Part shown: positions 23,862 through 36,700 of the stretch, piece after piece
Layout: every line of letters starts with the position of its first letter
How positions within the stretch are numbered: position 1 is the stretch's first letter
From: Antedon mediterranea
Taxonomy: Eukaryota; Echinodermata; Crinoidea; Comatulida; Antedonidae
Direction: 5' to 3'
DNA length: 64,000 bases
Assembly (NCBI RefSeq): GCF_964355755.1
Contig: NC_092670.1
Span: 40,101,795 to 40,165,794 of the forward strand
The notes under the pieces: generated by a model
What the model was told of the DNA's origin: nothing
The model's database searches: none
What the model saw: only the letters and a program-made list of their open reading frames with translations
Position numbers and translations under genes: made by a program

Positions 23862-23868
23862 GAAGTCA

Positions 23869-24894
23869 TCATCTTCGAAATATGTTATTTTGTTGCGGTG
23901 TTTTACGATTACCTTGCATATGCTTTTGAATATCTGGAGTAACTGCTAAACTGTATCTTAAATCAGACAATCCCGCTGGATAAGGCCTTAGATCTGAAGT
24001 ACCATATCTTTGTATGTTGGGATAGCTATCATTCCCGTATGGACGTGACACGGTTACGAACATCAGACGATCAAAAAACTCCACCTGATCGCCTTGATAC
24101 TTGAACATGCCTTCTGTCAATTCTCTAACTCCTGTCATGATTTCAAAAGTACTAATTATTTCCATTTGTGGTGGAAACTTTTGATTCAGCATCGCCAACC
24201 ACTTCACCTTTGGCATGACGATTGGTAGAACCTCAACATCCCATTTCACGTCAACTCTCTGAGATTGTAAGCATCGTAAAATCTTCAGATACGGGTCATT
24301 ACTATCCTCTTTAACGAATCGTTTATTTGCTTCAGTAAAAAAAGGTAAAGTGCTCATTGGTGCTGGTCTGTGAATAATCAACAATTTGCCTTCTTTTGTC
24401 AAAGTCTTCATGATATGTCTAAACGTCTCCTTTGGGTTTGTAAAGTGTTCAAATGCACCGTGTAGGATTATCTTATCAAATGGCGGTTCTTTGTCTTCTG
24501 TCAATCCCTCAGAAAGTTCCCGAAAGTATTGCTCCGCGCCAATATGGTCTATTTTAAATGGAAGTAATCTCTGGTTTGAAGTCTCTTCGTAGAATATAAC
24601 TCCGGGGAATATATTTGCTATTGGTTGTAAAAGACAAAACTTCTCTTTGATTTTTTCGGCATAAGAACCTTTACTACATCCAACATACGCAAATCTATCG
24701 TGCGTGTCTAGTTCAAGATGTTTGTGAATCTGTTTAAAAAGATTCTCGTCATAGATTGACCCAAAGCTGAACAGATCATCGTCTGCCTTTTCCGTGACAT
24801 TTAGTTGACCTTGCCAATGCTCTGAGATCACAGAGAAAGGTTGTGGATACTTGGGAAGAACAAGTTGCTTATCAACAGACTGTGATGTCATCAT
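23869..24894 (-). CDS. Intronless class I SAM-dependent methyltransferase-like protein (341 aa)
   Basis: A single open exon from ATG (24894, followed by a second ATG) to TGA. The central part has a Rossmann methyltransferase pattern. Residues 68-77 FAYVGCSKGS stand where the SAM-binding motif I would be, with GCSKG instead of GxGxG. Residues 140-151 DKIILHGAFEHF resemble motif IV with the H-x-x-x-H/E pattern of Methyltransf_11/25 proteins. LLIIHRP at 171-177 is the following beta strand. The expected acidic residue after strand 2 (near FYEET, 101-105) is recognisable. No signal peptide or membrane segment is seen, and the C-terminus is polar and probably disordered. The substrate is unknown and I do not recognise a named orthologue. 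It sits between the OATP cluster and the PHF20-like gene, and lack of introns could mean retroposition. Confidence 0.8.
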   Translation of the reverse strand: MMTSQSVDKQLVLPKYPQPFSVISEHWQGQLNVTEKADDDLFSFGSIYDENLFKQIHKHLELDTHDRFAYVGCSKGSYAEKIKEKFCLLQPIANIFPGVIFYEETSNQRLLPFKIDHIGAEQYFRELSEGLTEDKEPPFDKIILHGAFEHFTNPKETFRHIMKTLTKEGKLLIIHRPAPMSTLPFFTEANKRFVKEDSNDPYLKILRCLQSQRVDVKWDVEVLPIVMPKVKWLAMLNQKFPPQMEIISTFEIMTGVRELTEGMFKYQGDQVEFFDRLMFVTVSRPYGNDSYPNIQRYGTSDLRPYPAGLSDLRYSLAVTPDIQKHMQGNRKTPQQNNIFRR

Positions 24895-25100
24895 GCAGAC
24901 GATTTGTCAGAACACTACAAAAGGATAACAAAAAATACAATATATGAATTTAGGATTAGGTTAAAAATCTTAACTTTGTACACCTGATCTATACTAAACT
25001 ATTAACGTAAAAAAGATATTATATAATAAAGTTTGTAATATTAGGCCTAACAAAGCATATTAGGTAGAATTGTAACCAGCTGTAATGTTACTAAATTAAA

Positions 25101-25215
25101 GTTCTGATGTGCCCATGGACACGATGATGTCATATCACTACCATATTTAGGCATATCACTACCATATTTGAGCACATCACACTTTTTTGTCAAACTAGTT
25201 TGATAGTGTAGACAG
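25101..25215. mobile_element. MITE family B copy
   Basis: The right half is well conserved: TTGGGCACATCACA-like, TTTTTTGTCAAACTAGTTTG and ATAGTGTAGACAGCT. The left TIR is reduced to TTCTGATGTGCCCATGGACA. Confidence 0.65.
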
Positions 25216-25459
25216 CTACGTTCACACTTAAAGTAAACGGTGCCGTACAATTCTGTATGATTTCCCATTGAATTGTTTCCGTTTTGTTTTATATCTCGTT
25301 CTGCTTTTTGTTTCGTAATTTCAAACGTGTTCTCTCCATTTCTGGTGGCTTATTGAAATTAAATAAATTTAATTATCTAACAAAGGGTGCCGTCATCCGT
25401 TCCGTGAATCGGAACAAGTCTGAATGTTGTTTCGTTATAGATATTTTTAACTATCAACA

Positions 25460-25614
25460 TAGGCCTACTTGAGGATCGTAATTTCGATATTTGTTTTTTC
25501 CAGGTTTGTCTGTCTAGTACATTTAGAGCGTCAAACCCAAAGGTCATTGTCATGGCAATGTATGCTGCCACCAGGAAGTTTGCAGGGTTCAAATTCAATA
25601 TTTTATTGACTTCA
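25460..25614 (-). pseudogene. Possible isolated TAF1B/Rrn7-like exon
   Basis: On the minus strand, after a possible acceptor (ATTTAG at 25615-25620), an open segment reads VNKILNLNPANFLVAAYIAM followed by TMTFGFDALNVLD. This resembles the second cyclin-fold of the RNA polymerase I factor TAF1B/Rrn7, where a hydrophobic helix runs into KLLFxLDD. A weak donor (CAAGTAGGC) follows. No neighbouring exon of such a gene was found, so it may be a fragment or a pseudogene. The match is short and made from memory of the family only. Confidence 0.25.
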
Positions 25615-26747
25615 CTAAATTATCGAAAATTATCATGGTATAATATTCCATATTAACTTATATTAAACAGTCTATGGAAGAACTTATATGGTTGATCCGT
25701 TATTTTGGTAAGTTTCGTAGATCTATATATTCTTATGGAGTTATATTTCACAAATGGTCCTTAAATAGCCACCATATTCACTAAACACGCTCTACCAAGA
25801 ACTAAAGTAGGCCTTACTTCTTGAACTTAATAATGATAAAACGTAATAAAAAGCATTAAAGCATCATTTATAATTGAACTTTTGATATTTTTTACAACTT
25901 ACCCGTTACAATCGAACCACGTCTTTCCTTTTGGTGTATGTCTGCTGTTTTGTTAAGCACGTTTTATAGGGTGAGTGTACATGCTCACTTAAGAGACAAT
26001 GCACACAAAAGTCGCTTATTCGTTGTCTATCATGATCGATAACTGCAAGTATTGTTTACCCCGTTGCTAAGCACCCTCTGTTAGCTTTAGTTTTACAATA
26101 TTCCTTTACAGATAGTGGTATAGGAACGTCACGTTTGTCAATAGATACAATATAAAAGATCGCATTATTGACATATGAGCCCAATTTTATTGACGTCATA
26201 AAAACCGATAATTTAAATTAATTAAATGTCAACCATGAATACTAGAAATAATTTCTATGGCAACATACAATTGTGTGTGCACAATGGAAAACCTAAATTG
26301 AAATCTTGCAATTACATTTTAATTTACGATGATTTTAATCAATCCATTGTTATGCAATATTTATAGCAATAACCTTGCAAGTTTAATTTATTTTGACATC
26401 TATCAACGCAATATGCGTACTTTTTGTGGTTAAATTTCTACTTAATAGTTATGTCATGTTAATTTATAAACTAGATGTGTTTGATAACTGGACATAATGA
26501 CGAATTCACATGCAGGGCTGTTATGTGTATTATGAAGAGAATCGATTGTAGTGGACTGGACATTGAGTTGAGTATTAATGGTACCGTCAAAAACGGTATA
26601 AATAGAAATAAAAAGAACAATGAAAAGGTTATATACACATGAGTTGGTGTTTAATGTTCAGAAAGGTCTAAAAGAAGGCTACAAATCAAATACCATAACA
26701 TTTCAACTGAATAATTATTAATATGAAATATAACTTTACGTTTACAG

Positions 26748-26878
26748 GTTAAACAAGGAAACCTTCAAGTATGTCGTTGAGGAACTAAGGCCATATATTG
26801 AGAAATCTAGTAACAACAATGGTCCCACATTCTCTGCAGAATGGAGAGTTGCCATGACACTTTACAGATTATCATCAG
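26748..26878 (+). mobile_element. Relic exon of a PIF/Harbinger (HARBI1-type) transposase or domesticated derivative
   Basis: An acceptor TTTACAG and a donor GTATTT frame 43 codons. They include ETFKYVVEELRPYIEK and FSAEWRVAMTLYRLSSG. This is the N-terminal helical segment of HARBI1-like proteins, where FxxLxxxLxPxI is followed by a PxISxExRxAxTLxxLAxG motif. I found no DDE catalytic exon nearby on the plus strand. It is either a dead element or one exon of an incomplete gene. Confidence 0.6.
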
Positions 26879-27139
26879 GTATTTTTAAACTATATTCAAT
26901 CTATAAATTGGATATTTACATTTACAAAGGTAACTCGAAATAGGTATTATTATAACAAACTGCAAATATTAAAGCATACACTTAATTTTGTGTTGGTTGA
27001 CAATGTTTGGCTATACATTATATACAAACTGAGTATTTATCATATAGCTGTAAAAACAGTAAATGTACAAAAACAAAATGTTCATCCGTCTTTAAGATTT
27101 TATAAGAAAAAACAAATTTATATTTAAACACCTATGTCA

Positions 27140-27560
27140 AAAACTTCTGATTCATGTTAAACTTCTGATAGATGTTGGCTCTCTGACTGGTGTTTGACTA
27201 CTGATCAGTGTTACACTACTAAGAGGTGTTTAAATTCTGATTTGTGAAACACTTCTGATCAGTGTTTGACTTCAGATCAGTGTTACACTATTAAGGTGTT
27301 TAAACTTCTGATTGGTGCTAAACTTATGATCAGTGTTTGACTTCAGATCAGTGTTACACTATTAAGGTGTTTAAACTTCTGATTAGTGCTAAACTTGTGA
27401 TCACTGTTTGACTTCAGATCAGTGTTACACTATTAAGGTGTTTAAACTTCTGATTAGTGCTAAACTTGTGATCAGTGTTTGACTTCAGATCGAACTACTA
27501 ATAGGTGTTTTGCTACTAATAGTCTGTGATAAACTTCTGAACGATGTTAAACTTCTCATC
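27140..27560. repeat. Tandem repeat, 71-bp unit, about four to five copies plus degenerate ones
   Basis: Units contain ACTTCAGATCAGTGTTACAC, TATTAAGGTGTTTAAACTTC and TGATTAGTGCTAAACTTGTG, with frequent TGATCA palindromes. The array becomes degenerate at its left end. It lies immediately downstream of the stop codon of the long PHF20-like isoform, so part may be transcribed in the 3' UTR. Confidence 0.8.
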
Positions 27561-27644
27561 AGTAATTGTACTATCTGGTTCCAGTTATCATACCAGGTGC
27601 ATCAATGAGACGACATAATCACAAATAAATGAAATGAAGTACAC

Positions 27645-27742
27645 TCAAGTGGTCACAATCTCAGCAACTTTTTTAAGATCCGACATCAACATTTTTAGAC
27701 ATCGCTTAGCCAACGGCATGTCATCAAACGAAGTTTTGCTAC
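27645..27742 (-). CDS. PHF20: PHF20-like last exon
   Basis: The exon reads GSKTSFDDMPLAKRCLKMLM then SDLKKVAEIVTT and a TGA. It resembles the C-terminal amphipathic helix of PHF20 after the coiled coil. The acceptor (TAAACCAG) is in phase with the exon ending at 28880. The total length of all exons becoming an exact multiple of three supports it. Confidence 0.75.
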
Positions 27743-30700
27743 CTGGTTTAGGCTGTGGTATCAAATAAACTGATTCTAAGGCTGAGAAAGAAATACAAGA
27801 GGAAACCAATTGAGATTCGTTTACAGCTCATGTAAGTGTAGTACCAGTGCCTGATATTTACTTTTGGTACCAACTGAAAGGTCGAATTATAATGCATGTC
27901 TATGCGCAAAACAAAGTCAAAAGAGAAAGAAGAAAAACAGGAACAGCAAACTAGTATTTTAACCAGAAGACGTGGTTACTCTATTACCACATGAAACTGA
28001 AGAAGAAAGATTGAAAGAAAAATGGCAAAGAATTGAAGAGATTGAAAGAAAAATGGCAAAGAATTGAAGAGATTGAAAGAAAAATGGCAAAGAATTGAAG
28101 AGATTAAAAGAAAAATGGCAAAGAAATAAAGTGATAAAAAGAAAAATGGCAAAGAATTGAAGAGATTGAAAGAAAAATGGCTAAGAATTGAAGAGATTGA
28201 AAGAAAAATGGCGAAGAATTGAAGAGATTGAAAGAAAAATGGCTAAGAATTGAAGAGATTGAAAGAAAAATGGCAAAGAATTGAAGAGATTGGAAGAAAA
28301 ATGGCTAAGAATTGAAGAGATTGGAAGAAAAATGGCTAAGAATTGAAGAGATTGGAAGAAAAATGGCTAAGAATTGAAGAGATTGGAAGAAAAATGGCTA
28401 AGAATTGAAGAGATTGGAAGAAAAATGGCTAAGAATTGAAGAGATTGAAAGAAAAATGGCTAAGAATTGAAGAGATTGAAAGAAAAATGGCTAAGAATTG
28501 AAGAGATTGGAAGAAAAATGGCTAAGAATTGAAGAGATTGGAAGAAAAATGGCTAAGAATTCAAGAGATTGGAAGAAAAATGGCTAAGAATTGAAGAGAT
28601 TGGAAGAAAAATGATGAAGAATTGAAGAGATTGAAAGAAAGATGTCAAATTAATGAAGTGATAAAAAGAAAAATGGCGAAGAACCAAAGAAGAAGACTGG
28701 GATGGCAGCAAGAGAGGAGGATCAAAGAAAACCAGAAAGGAACGATTGATGTGGAAAAAAATGATTTCACTGTCTGAAGCGGCAGCAGGGAAGGAGGGTA
28801 TGGTATGGCATGGTAGGGAGTAAGATTGGTGTTGAACCAAAGAAAAAGATTGAACCAAAGTATGACATGCAACAAATACCTGTGACTTGTTCTTCTATCA
28901 ATGCTAGTCTTTCTTCAAGATCATCTTGTGCTCCTGTCACATGTTCAAGTAGGTTTAGCTGGCAATCCAACATGTTGGTCTTCTCAGCTTCTACTCTCAC
29001 ATCAACAGTACTTATCATTGGTATATCAGGAATGTCACGCGATGTTGATGGAATGTCACAACTCTGATGATGACAAAATTAAATTAATTTAAACTAAGCA
29101 GTTTAATAGATAGCAACTATTAATTATTTTTGAGGAGTTTAAATGGTTAAATGTAAAATAAAGTGTCCAATCACATTTATGCAAGACCATTATATATATT
29201 TATATCTATTATTTCTTAAACCAATAACTAAATAAAGAATTATCACTTATAGTAAAATGTTTAAATTTTAAGCGTAAAAATGTCTTTAAGCTTCAGTCTA
29301 ACAAAACATTTGTTGTGCACAGGAGTCACTTGTGATTGATTTACTAAATACATTTACCTGGATTGGAGTTTCCATTGAACTATCTTGTCGCCTTGCTGCT
29401 GGTTTCTCGATTTCTAACTTGTTATCTGCTTTTAAACGACCTTCGCCACTTGTTGATGGTATTTCTTCATTATCAAGAGAAGCGTCTTGCAAAATGGAAT
29501 CATTTTTGATAATTGTTTGTTCTTGGGGGGACTCTTTTGGGAAATCTTTCGCAAGTTTCTCTTTGTTATCAGAAGGTGAAGCAGTATCTTTGTCTTTTCT
29601 TTTCTGTTCAACTTCTTTTTTAATTTCTTCTTTTTTCATTTCTTCTGTTTCCAGTTTCTTTCTAGATTCCTTGCTGATATCTGCTGATGATTTCTCAGAA
29701 AGAAAAGTCTCTGAAGCTTCTTCATCTGAACTTCTTTTCCATTTTTCCTTCAGAATTGACAAAGGTTCATCATCTTCGTCACTGTCCACGACATCAATTT
29801 CCATCTCCTCCTCCTCTTCTGTGTCTTCTTTCAAGTTGTCTTTTGAAAGAACCGTGGTGTCTTCTGAAGAAATAAGTTTGGATTTTTCTAAAGAAGTTGC
29901 TGTGTTGTCTTCTGAAGAGATTGGTATGGTGTCGTCTGAAGGAATGAGCATGGTGTCTTCTGATGGAATGAACTGTTTTTTCTCTGAAGAGATTGTTGTG
30001 TTGTCTTCTGAAGAGATTGGTATGGTGTCGTCTGAAGGAATGGACTGGTTTTTTCCTGAAGAGGTTGCCATGCTGTCTTCTGAAGAGATTGGCATAGTTT
30101 TGTCTACATTTTTAGAAAATTCTTTTGGTGCTTCTTGTGGTCTTTCAATTGAAGGTTCCTCAATTTCAGTACTCGTGGAAGGTTCTTTTCTTTCTGCCAA
30201 ATCCACAACATTATCACCACTGACTTCACTTTTGCTCATTATTGATGCGCTTGTGGAAACAATATCATCTTCGTTAGATGGGACAACTTCTGATATGTTA
30301 GTTGGTGTTTGTTGATCAGTTATCTGAGGACCTTCTGGTTTGGCTGTGGATTTTTCATGAACACTCAAATCTAAACTTGGATCTACCTCCTCACTCAGTT
30401 CCACTCCAGTGGATATTACTCTGAATTGTTCAAATTCCTCTTTGTAAACTCTACCCCACATCTTCAATTCTTCTTTTAACTCATCAGGCGACCTAAAAAA
30501 AAGTATATGTGAACTAGAAATTTTAAGAAATTTCCACTCAAATAAGAGTTTTAGAAAAGTGGAGAGAAGTGGTGTATAGAATTGATTTTTTTAATAGACT
30601 GCATTACAATGTAAATCCATATAAAAACTTACTGAAGAATCTTCAGCTTTTGTCGCAGACCTTGCAACATTTCATTAACACCATGAATATCGCTCCCGAG

Positions 30701-33700
30701 TTTGTGAGCTGCTAGCATCATCGTTGGAGACTCGTTGTCTCGACTACGATTACTGCTTAATGGAAACTGAGGGAGCTCTCCTGTCTTGAACCATTCTTGA
30801 TTGTGTTGATACTTCGCATTGGTTCGTTCACCTGGTGATATATTCAAATATAATTAATTAATCTTTAAATTCAATTTAGCATTGTAGTGGTTTAGTAATG
30901 ATGCCTGTATGTATATATATATATATATATATAAACATCACAGGCAAAGAATAATAATAATTACTGTATATATACTGTACCAATCTAAAGTTTTTTCAGA
31001 TCAAATCCTGTCTAAATTAAAGTTTTCTTTTCTTAAATTAAATCAACTTTACTAAGACTTTTGTTATGTAGAGTATCTAAAGACACTTTCCTTGACAACT
31101 AAAACAGCGCTTGCTTCCCCCAAATTTTCCAAAAATAATAAAAATAACTAACCTGAAGGATTTTGGCAGAAACAGCAGATATATTTCTTGGGAACTGAAA
31201 TCTGATTCAACCCAACACACATGCTATGTTGCCAACAGAAACATGAGTCACACTTTAAAAACAGAATAACAGAAATGTTTAAATATTATCATGAGTCCAC
31301 TGCTTAAGAGCCAAGTAAAGTAATACGCTATAGATGTCAAAAGTAAATGTTCACAAGTCCACTGTTTAAGCGTCAAGTAAAGTAACATGCGATAGGTGTA
31401 AAAAGTAAATGTTCTTAAGTCCACTGTTTAAGCGCCAAGTAAAAATAATATGTTATAGATGTCAAAAGTAAACTTGTTCCTAATTCCACTGCTTAAACAG
31501 CAAGTAAAGTATTATGCTACAGATGTCAATAAGTAAATGTTCACAAGGGTGATATGCTATACGAATATTAAGCCAGATCGCCATCTAAACCCGGGCTACA
31601 TGTAGGTGATATGCTACATCAAAAATACAGTCCAGTGCTTAAGTGGATACCTGTGGTATGTGCAGTAAAAGTACAACTGCTTGTAAAATGTTGTGCTTCT
31701 TGAACATATTGTATACTGACCCAAGCAATTTAGAAACCAAGCAACTCAGTACATTCTTAACATCACAAGCATTTATCAAGTAACAATCATAGAATTTATT
31801 TTAATCTAAACAATTTAAGTTTGGAATTTTGGCATTAATACCATATACAAAAATGGATTAACAGTGAAGTTTAATAAGAAAATGTAAAACATTTATGTGA
31901 GATTCGAAATCAATATTTTTAAAACCAGAAAAGAGTAATAAACAAAACGAGGGAAGGCAACTGATGATGTACTTAAAATACTTTGAACATTTTAACATGA
32001 TTGGATTCTGTAGAAGATACTGGTTGAGTACAAACTGATCTTCTCTGTTTACGGAGTTTATAGAAAATACTCAAATACACAAATATTATCACACATGTGG
32101 TAAATATAAGAGAAACATAAAATAAGAAAGATGCTATGCAAATCCTTCTAACACTATACAGTAAAAAATACTACTATCTCCACCTTTTACAATTGGTATT
32201 TCTGGATTGATGAGTAGCCCAACAGGCCACATGCTAACTATCACAATGTATGTATGCTTTTCTTTATATTTATTCTTAAACCAGTGAGGTTTAAATATCG
32301 CTAAGTAACGTTCAATAGATAAGAAAGCTAAGTTAAATGAAGAAATTTCAGCTATCATCATTATCACACTTAGCATAACGCAGAAGACATCTAAATTATG
32401 AAGTACTAAAAATTGGATCAAAAAAGTTAAACATCAAAGTGAGTCAGCCACTGATTGGTTGAATATGAGTAATCGGGTGCTCTTGTGAAGAGACAACAAT
32501 TTAGGAATTACACAAAGAACAACAACATTAACAATAGCCCAACAGAAGAAATACCACAACCAACACCCATCACAATCCAAGTCTGCTCTGAAATATTAAA
32601 ATCCATTTTAGCTCTAGTGTCTTGTGTGGTTTAGTTGAACATACAGACTGTAAGACTACCCAAATGGAAAATGAGAAAAAGAGCCTGTTGTATGTACACT
32701 ATCTTGCTTATAATACTTGTATTAGATATGATCACTTAATGTAGAAATTAGCACAACAAATTGCTTTTCAATTTAGATAAATACCTAACCTAATGACTTG
32801 AATTGTTTGGTGACAAAATTGTTTAAGCTGTTTAACAGCTTTTTAACAGTAATTGGATTTTAAAAATCCAATTACCTTTATCTTTGAAAACTTAGGAATA
32901 GAAAAGAAACATTTGGTCTTGACAATGCTATGGACCAATTCAGTTTAAATTACATAATCACAAGAAAGCTAACAAGCCTCTTTCATAGGCTTTGCATAAA
33001 ATACTAGTTACTAGTCAACTTTAGGAAACAGGTCATTGTTCTACTGCAGTTACTGCAGTAACTACACATTATTTAGCAAGCTTTTTAAGTAATCATACAC
33101 CATTGCAGTGACTGCCTCATAAACTTCTAAATTGTACAAACTAAACTAAAACATAATAGTTAGTGCAGTTTTGACATGATCACTTTGTGAATACATACTT
33201 AGGTAAATATTAAATTCTCCATTTCAAATTAATCTGAACAGTTTACGCAAGTGGAGAAGGAACTGTGGCATAAATATCAGATAAAGAAAAGGATTAACGG
33301 TGAAACTGGTGAGGAAAAAGATCAAACATAAAACAACTACTTGAAAACCAAAATCATTGCTCGTGCAACGATATATCACAAAAAGGACAAAAAAAGGAAA
33401 CCAATTAATGATATAAACAGAACTTATAACAAAAAATACTTTGAGAGTTTTAAGATGAAGAGATGGTGTGGTAGAAGATGCCAGTTGAGTTGAAACTAAT
33501 CTTTGCTGCTTACGGAGTTTGTAGAAAATACTCAAACATACAAATATTATGGTACATGTGGTAAATAAAAATACCAGGAAAGAAAGCGGTAAGCTTATGT
33601 ATGATAGCACTTCATAACCTTCTTTTGTTCCACAGTAAAAAGCAAATAGATCTCCTTCTTTCAAAAATATCATTTGTGGATGAACACATATTCCGACAGG

Positions 33701-36700
33701 CCACATGCAAAATATTACAATGTAAGCATGTTTCTCTTTATATTTATTCTTAAACCAGTGAGGTTTAAATATCGCTAAGTAACGTTCTATTGATATGACT
33801 GCTAAGTTAAATGAAGAAATTTCAGCTATCATCAGTAACACGCTTAACATAACGCAGAACAAATCTAAATTGATATCAAATAGTAAAAAAATAATAAAAA
33901 AAGTTAAACATCCAAGTGAGTCAGCCACCGATTGGTTAAATACGAGTAATCGTGTGCTCTTGCGAAGAGACGACAATTTAAGAATTACGCAAAGAACAAC
34001 AACGTTAGCAATCAGGCCAATTGCAGCAACACCACATCCAATTTTGTACAAAATCCATGTTTCTTCAGTAATATTTAAACCCATTTTCAGTTTGCTAAAT
34101 GTTTCCGTTTCTTAAGTTTGGATAACTGATTGTTGCTGTAAACTTAGATTTCTAAGACTGGTAGATACTGAAGCTGGAAATGATATATGAATATAAGTGG
34201 TGCTAAAAACACACTTAATGGGATTCAATTAGACAATTTGTTGTGTATTTAAAGTAGTTACAGTATTAATTTAAGCATTGCCATCATATCTATAATTGGC
34301 ATAACAAGTAAATTAAGAAAATTACTCAATTGCTTTTACCATTCAAATTTTAAAAACAACATTATGAAACACTAGACCTTGTCTTTTTTCAATTTCATTA
34401 TTATTGAGTTAACAAAGTTAAAGTCTTTCGCAAGTAAATATCTTCAAATTGTGTTGTTGAAGTAAAGTTGGCAGATTAAGCATTTAAATCTAACTTCTAA
34501 AAAAAGATACATTTCTTGATAAAGGATATAATTTATCTGAGGATAGTACTTTAGATATTGATGACCTATAGTAAGGGCATCAACTAGTCTTACATACATG
34601 GACATGATGATGTCATATCACTACCATATTTGGGCACATCTCACTTTTTTTCTCAAACTAGTTTTATAGGTGTAGACAGAGCTTTACTCCACTAAAATAC
34701 TATAGACTTATTATAAGAACTACACTGGCAACACAATCAAACTAAAACAGTTCCACCATAGAGATGGACCAGTACCACAAGCAGCCATTTTTGTTCTCTC
34801 AAAACTAGTACCAGATAAGGTATAGTTATGACATGGCATGTAAGAGCCAAGATGTTTTCCTTTTAAAATATTAAGCCAAATCCGTCTAGTAAGCTAGGCT
34901 ACATTAAGTGACACCAACTTGGCATACAGTATACCAGTGTGTCTTCTGACCTGTTGTACAGACTATTATCTTATGAAACACACGCACCTGTATTAGAAAT
35001 GATGACTTAATGTGGAACTTATTCGCATAACAAATTGCTTTTCCATTTAGATAAATGCATAATTACTTAAATTGATTTGTTGACAAAATATTTTAAGCTG
35101 GTAAAATCTAATTACCTCCATCTTGGAGATCTACATTTTAGAATACAAAAGAAATCTTGAATTATATTTATTCTCAACCAATTCAAAAGAAAGTCAACAA
35201 GTACCGTTCATTGGCCATGGAGAAAAGAGGATCACTAATAGGGACCATGACAACATTATTCTACTGCAGTTTACTGCAGTAACTACATGTTGCTTTACTC
35301 AACCTGTTATACAATTATTTAGCACTATTTTGTACTAACTTGACTAAAATTATACATTATTGCAAAAAAACATAGAATACTGCATCAACTGCAGTAGGAT
35401 AATTAATAGACGTGATCACTTTAGTATATCATAGATATAGGTATGTGAGTAATGCATCCTGGGAATATATTAATTTACACAAAAATTAAGTGAATACATA
35501 TTTAGTAGATAAATATTAAATTCTACATTTCAAATTAATTTGCACAAAAAAGTTTACGCAAGTGGATGACTTAATGTGGAACTTATTAGCACAACAAATT
35601 GCTTTTCAATTTAGATAAATGCATTATGACTTAAATTGATTTGTTGACAAAATATTTTAAGCTGGTAAAATCTAATTACCTCCATCTTGGAGATCTACAT
35701 TTTAGAATACAAAAGAAATCTTGAATTATATTTATTCTCAACCAATTCAAAAGAAAGTCAACAAGTATCGTTCATTGGCCATGGAGAAAAGATAATCAAT
35801 ATTAGGGACTATGTCAAAATTATTCTACTGCAGTTTACTGCAGTAACTACATGTTGCTTTACTCAACCTATTATACAATTATTTAGCAAGCTTTTTTTGA
35901 CTAACTTGACTAAAATCATACATTATTGCAACAAAACATAGAATACTGCATCAACTGCAGTAGGATAATTAATAGACGTGATCACTTTAGTATATCATAG
36001 ATATAGGTATGTGAGTAATGCATCCTGGGAATGCATTAATTTACAAAAAATTCAGTGAATACATATTTAGTAGTTGAATATAAAATTCTACATTTCAAAT
36101 TAATTTGCACAAAAAAGTTTACGCAAGTGGAGAAGGAACTGTGGCATAAATATCGTATAAAGAAAAGGATTAACAATGAAACTGGAAATGAGAAAGATCA
36201 AAGAGAAAACAACAACTTGAAAATCAAAATCATTGCTTGTGAAATGATATATCAGAACAATGACAAAAAAAGGAAACCAATTGATGATATAAGCAGAACT
36301 TATAGCAAAAAATACTTTGAGAGTTTTAAGATGAAGAGATGGTGTGGTAGATGATGCCGGTTGAGTTGAAACTAATCTTCGCTGTTTACGGAGTTTGTAG
36401 AAAATACTTGAATATACAAAAAATATGGTACAAATGGTAAATGAAAATACCAAGAAAGAAAGCAGTACGTTAATGTATGGAAAGATTTTATAACCTTCTT
36501 TTGTTCCACAGCAAACAGCAAATTGATCTCCTTCTTTAAAAAATAGCTTATCTGGATGAACAAATATTCCGACAGGCCACATGCAAAATATCACTATACA
36601 TGCATGTTTCTCTTTATATTTATTCTTAAACCAGTGAGGTTTAAATATCGCTAAGTAACGTTCTATCGATATCACTGCTAAGTTAAATGAAGAAATTTCA

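Larger units (their letters stand above)
20635..23868. other. Intergenic region upstream of the complete OATP gene
   Basis: The OATP promoter and 5' UTR should lie just above 20634. I see no further gene here. A LINE-derived fragment lies at about 22245-22400 and a MITE at 23265-23402. A (TTA)n microsatellite lies at about 22450-22472. Confidence 0.5.
24895..27644. other. Region between the methyltransferase-like gene and the PHF20-like gene
   Basis: This stretch holds a MITE B copy (25101-25215), a possible TAF1B-like exon (25460-25614, minus), a lone HARBI1-type exon (26748-26878, plus) and a 71-bp tandem repeat (27140-27560). No complete gene is visible. The 3' UTR of the long PHF20-like isoform should begin at 27644 and run leftwards. 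Confidence 0.45.

Noticed and set aside
28553-28875. Minus-strand ORFs rich in Phe and Ser
   Set aside because: They are translations of intronic sequence beside and within the 31-bp minisatellite, with no domain.
29332-30315. 327-aa plus-strand ORF
   Set aside because: It is the antisense shadow of the Ser/Glu-rich PHF20-like exon 29358-30492, which has correct splice phase and domain context.
35123-35941. Two similar 71- and 84-aa plus-strand ORFs
   Set aside because: They are two copies of a 564-bp non-coding tandem duplication next to the GPCR genes, without domain or splice support.
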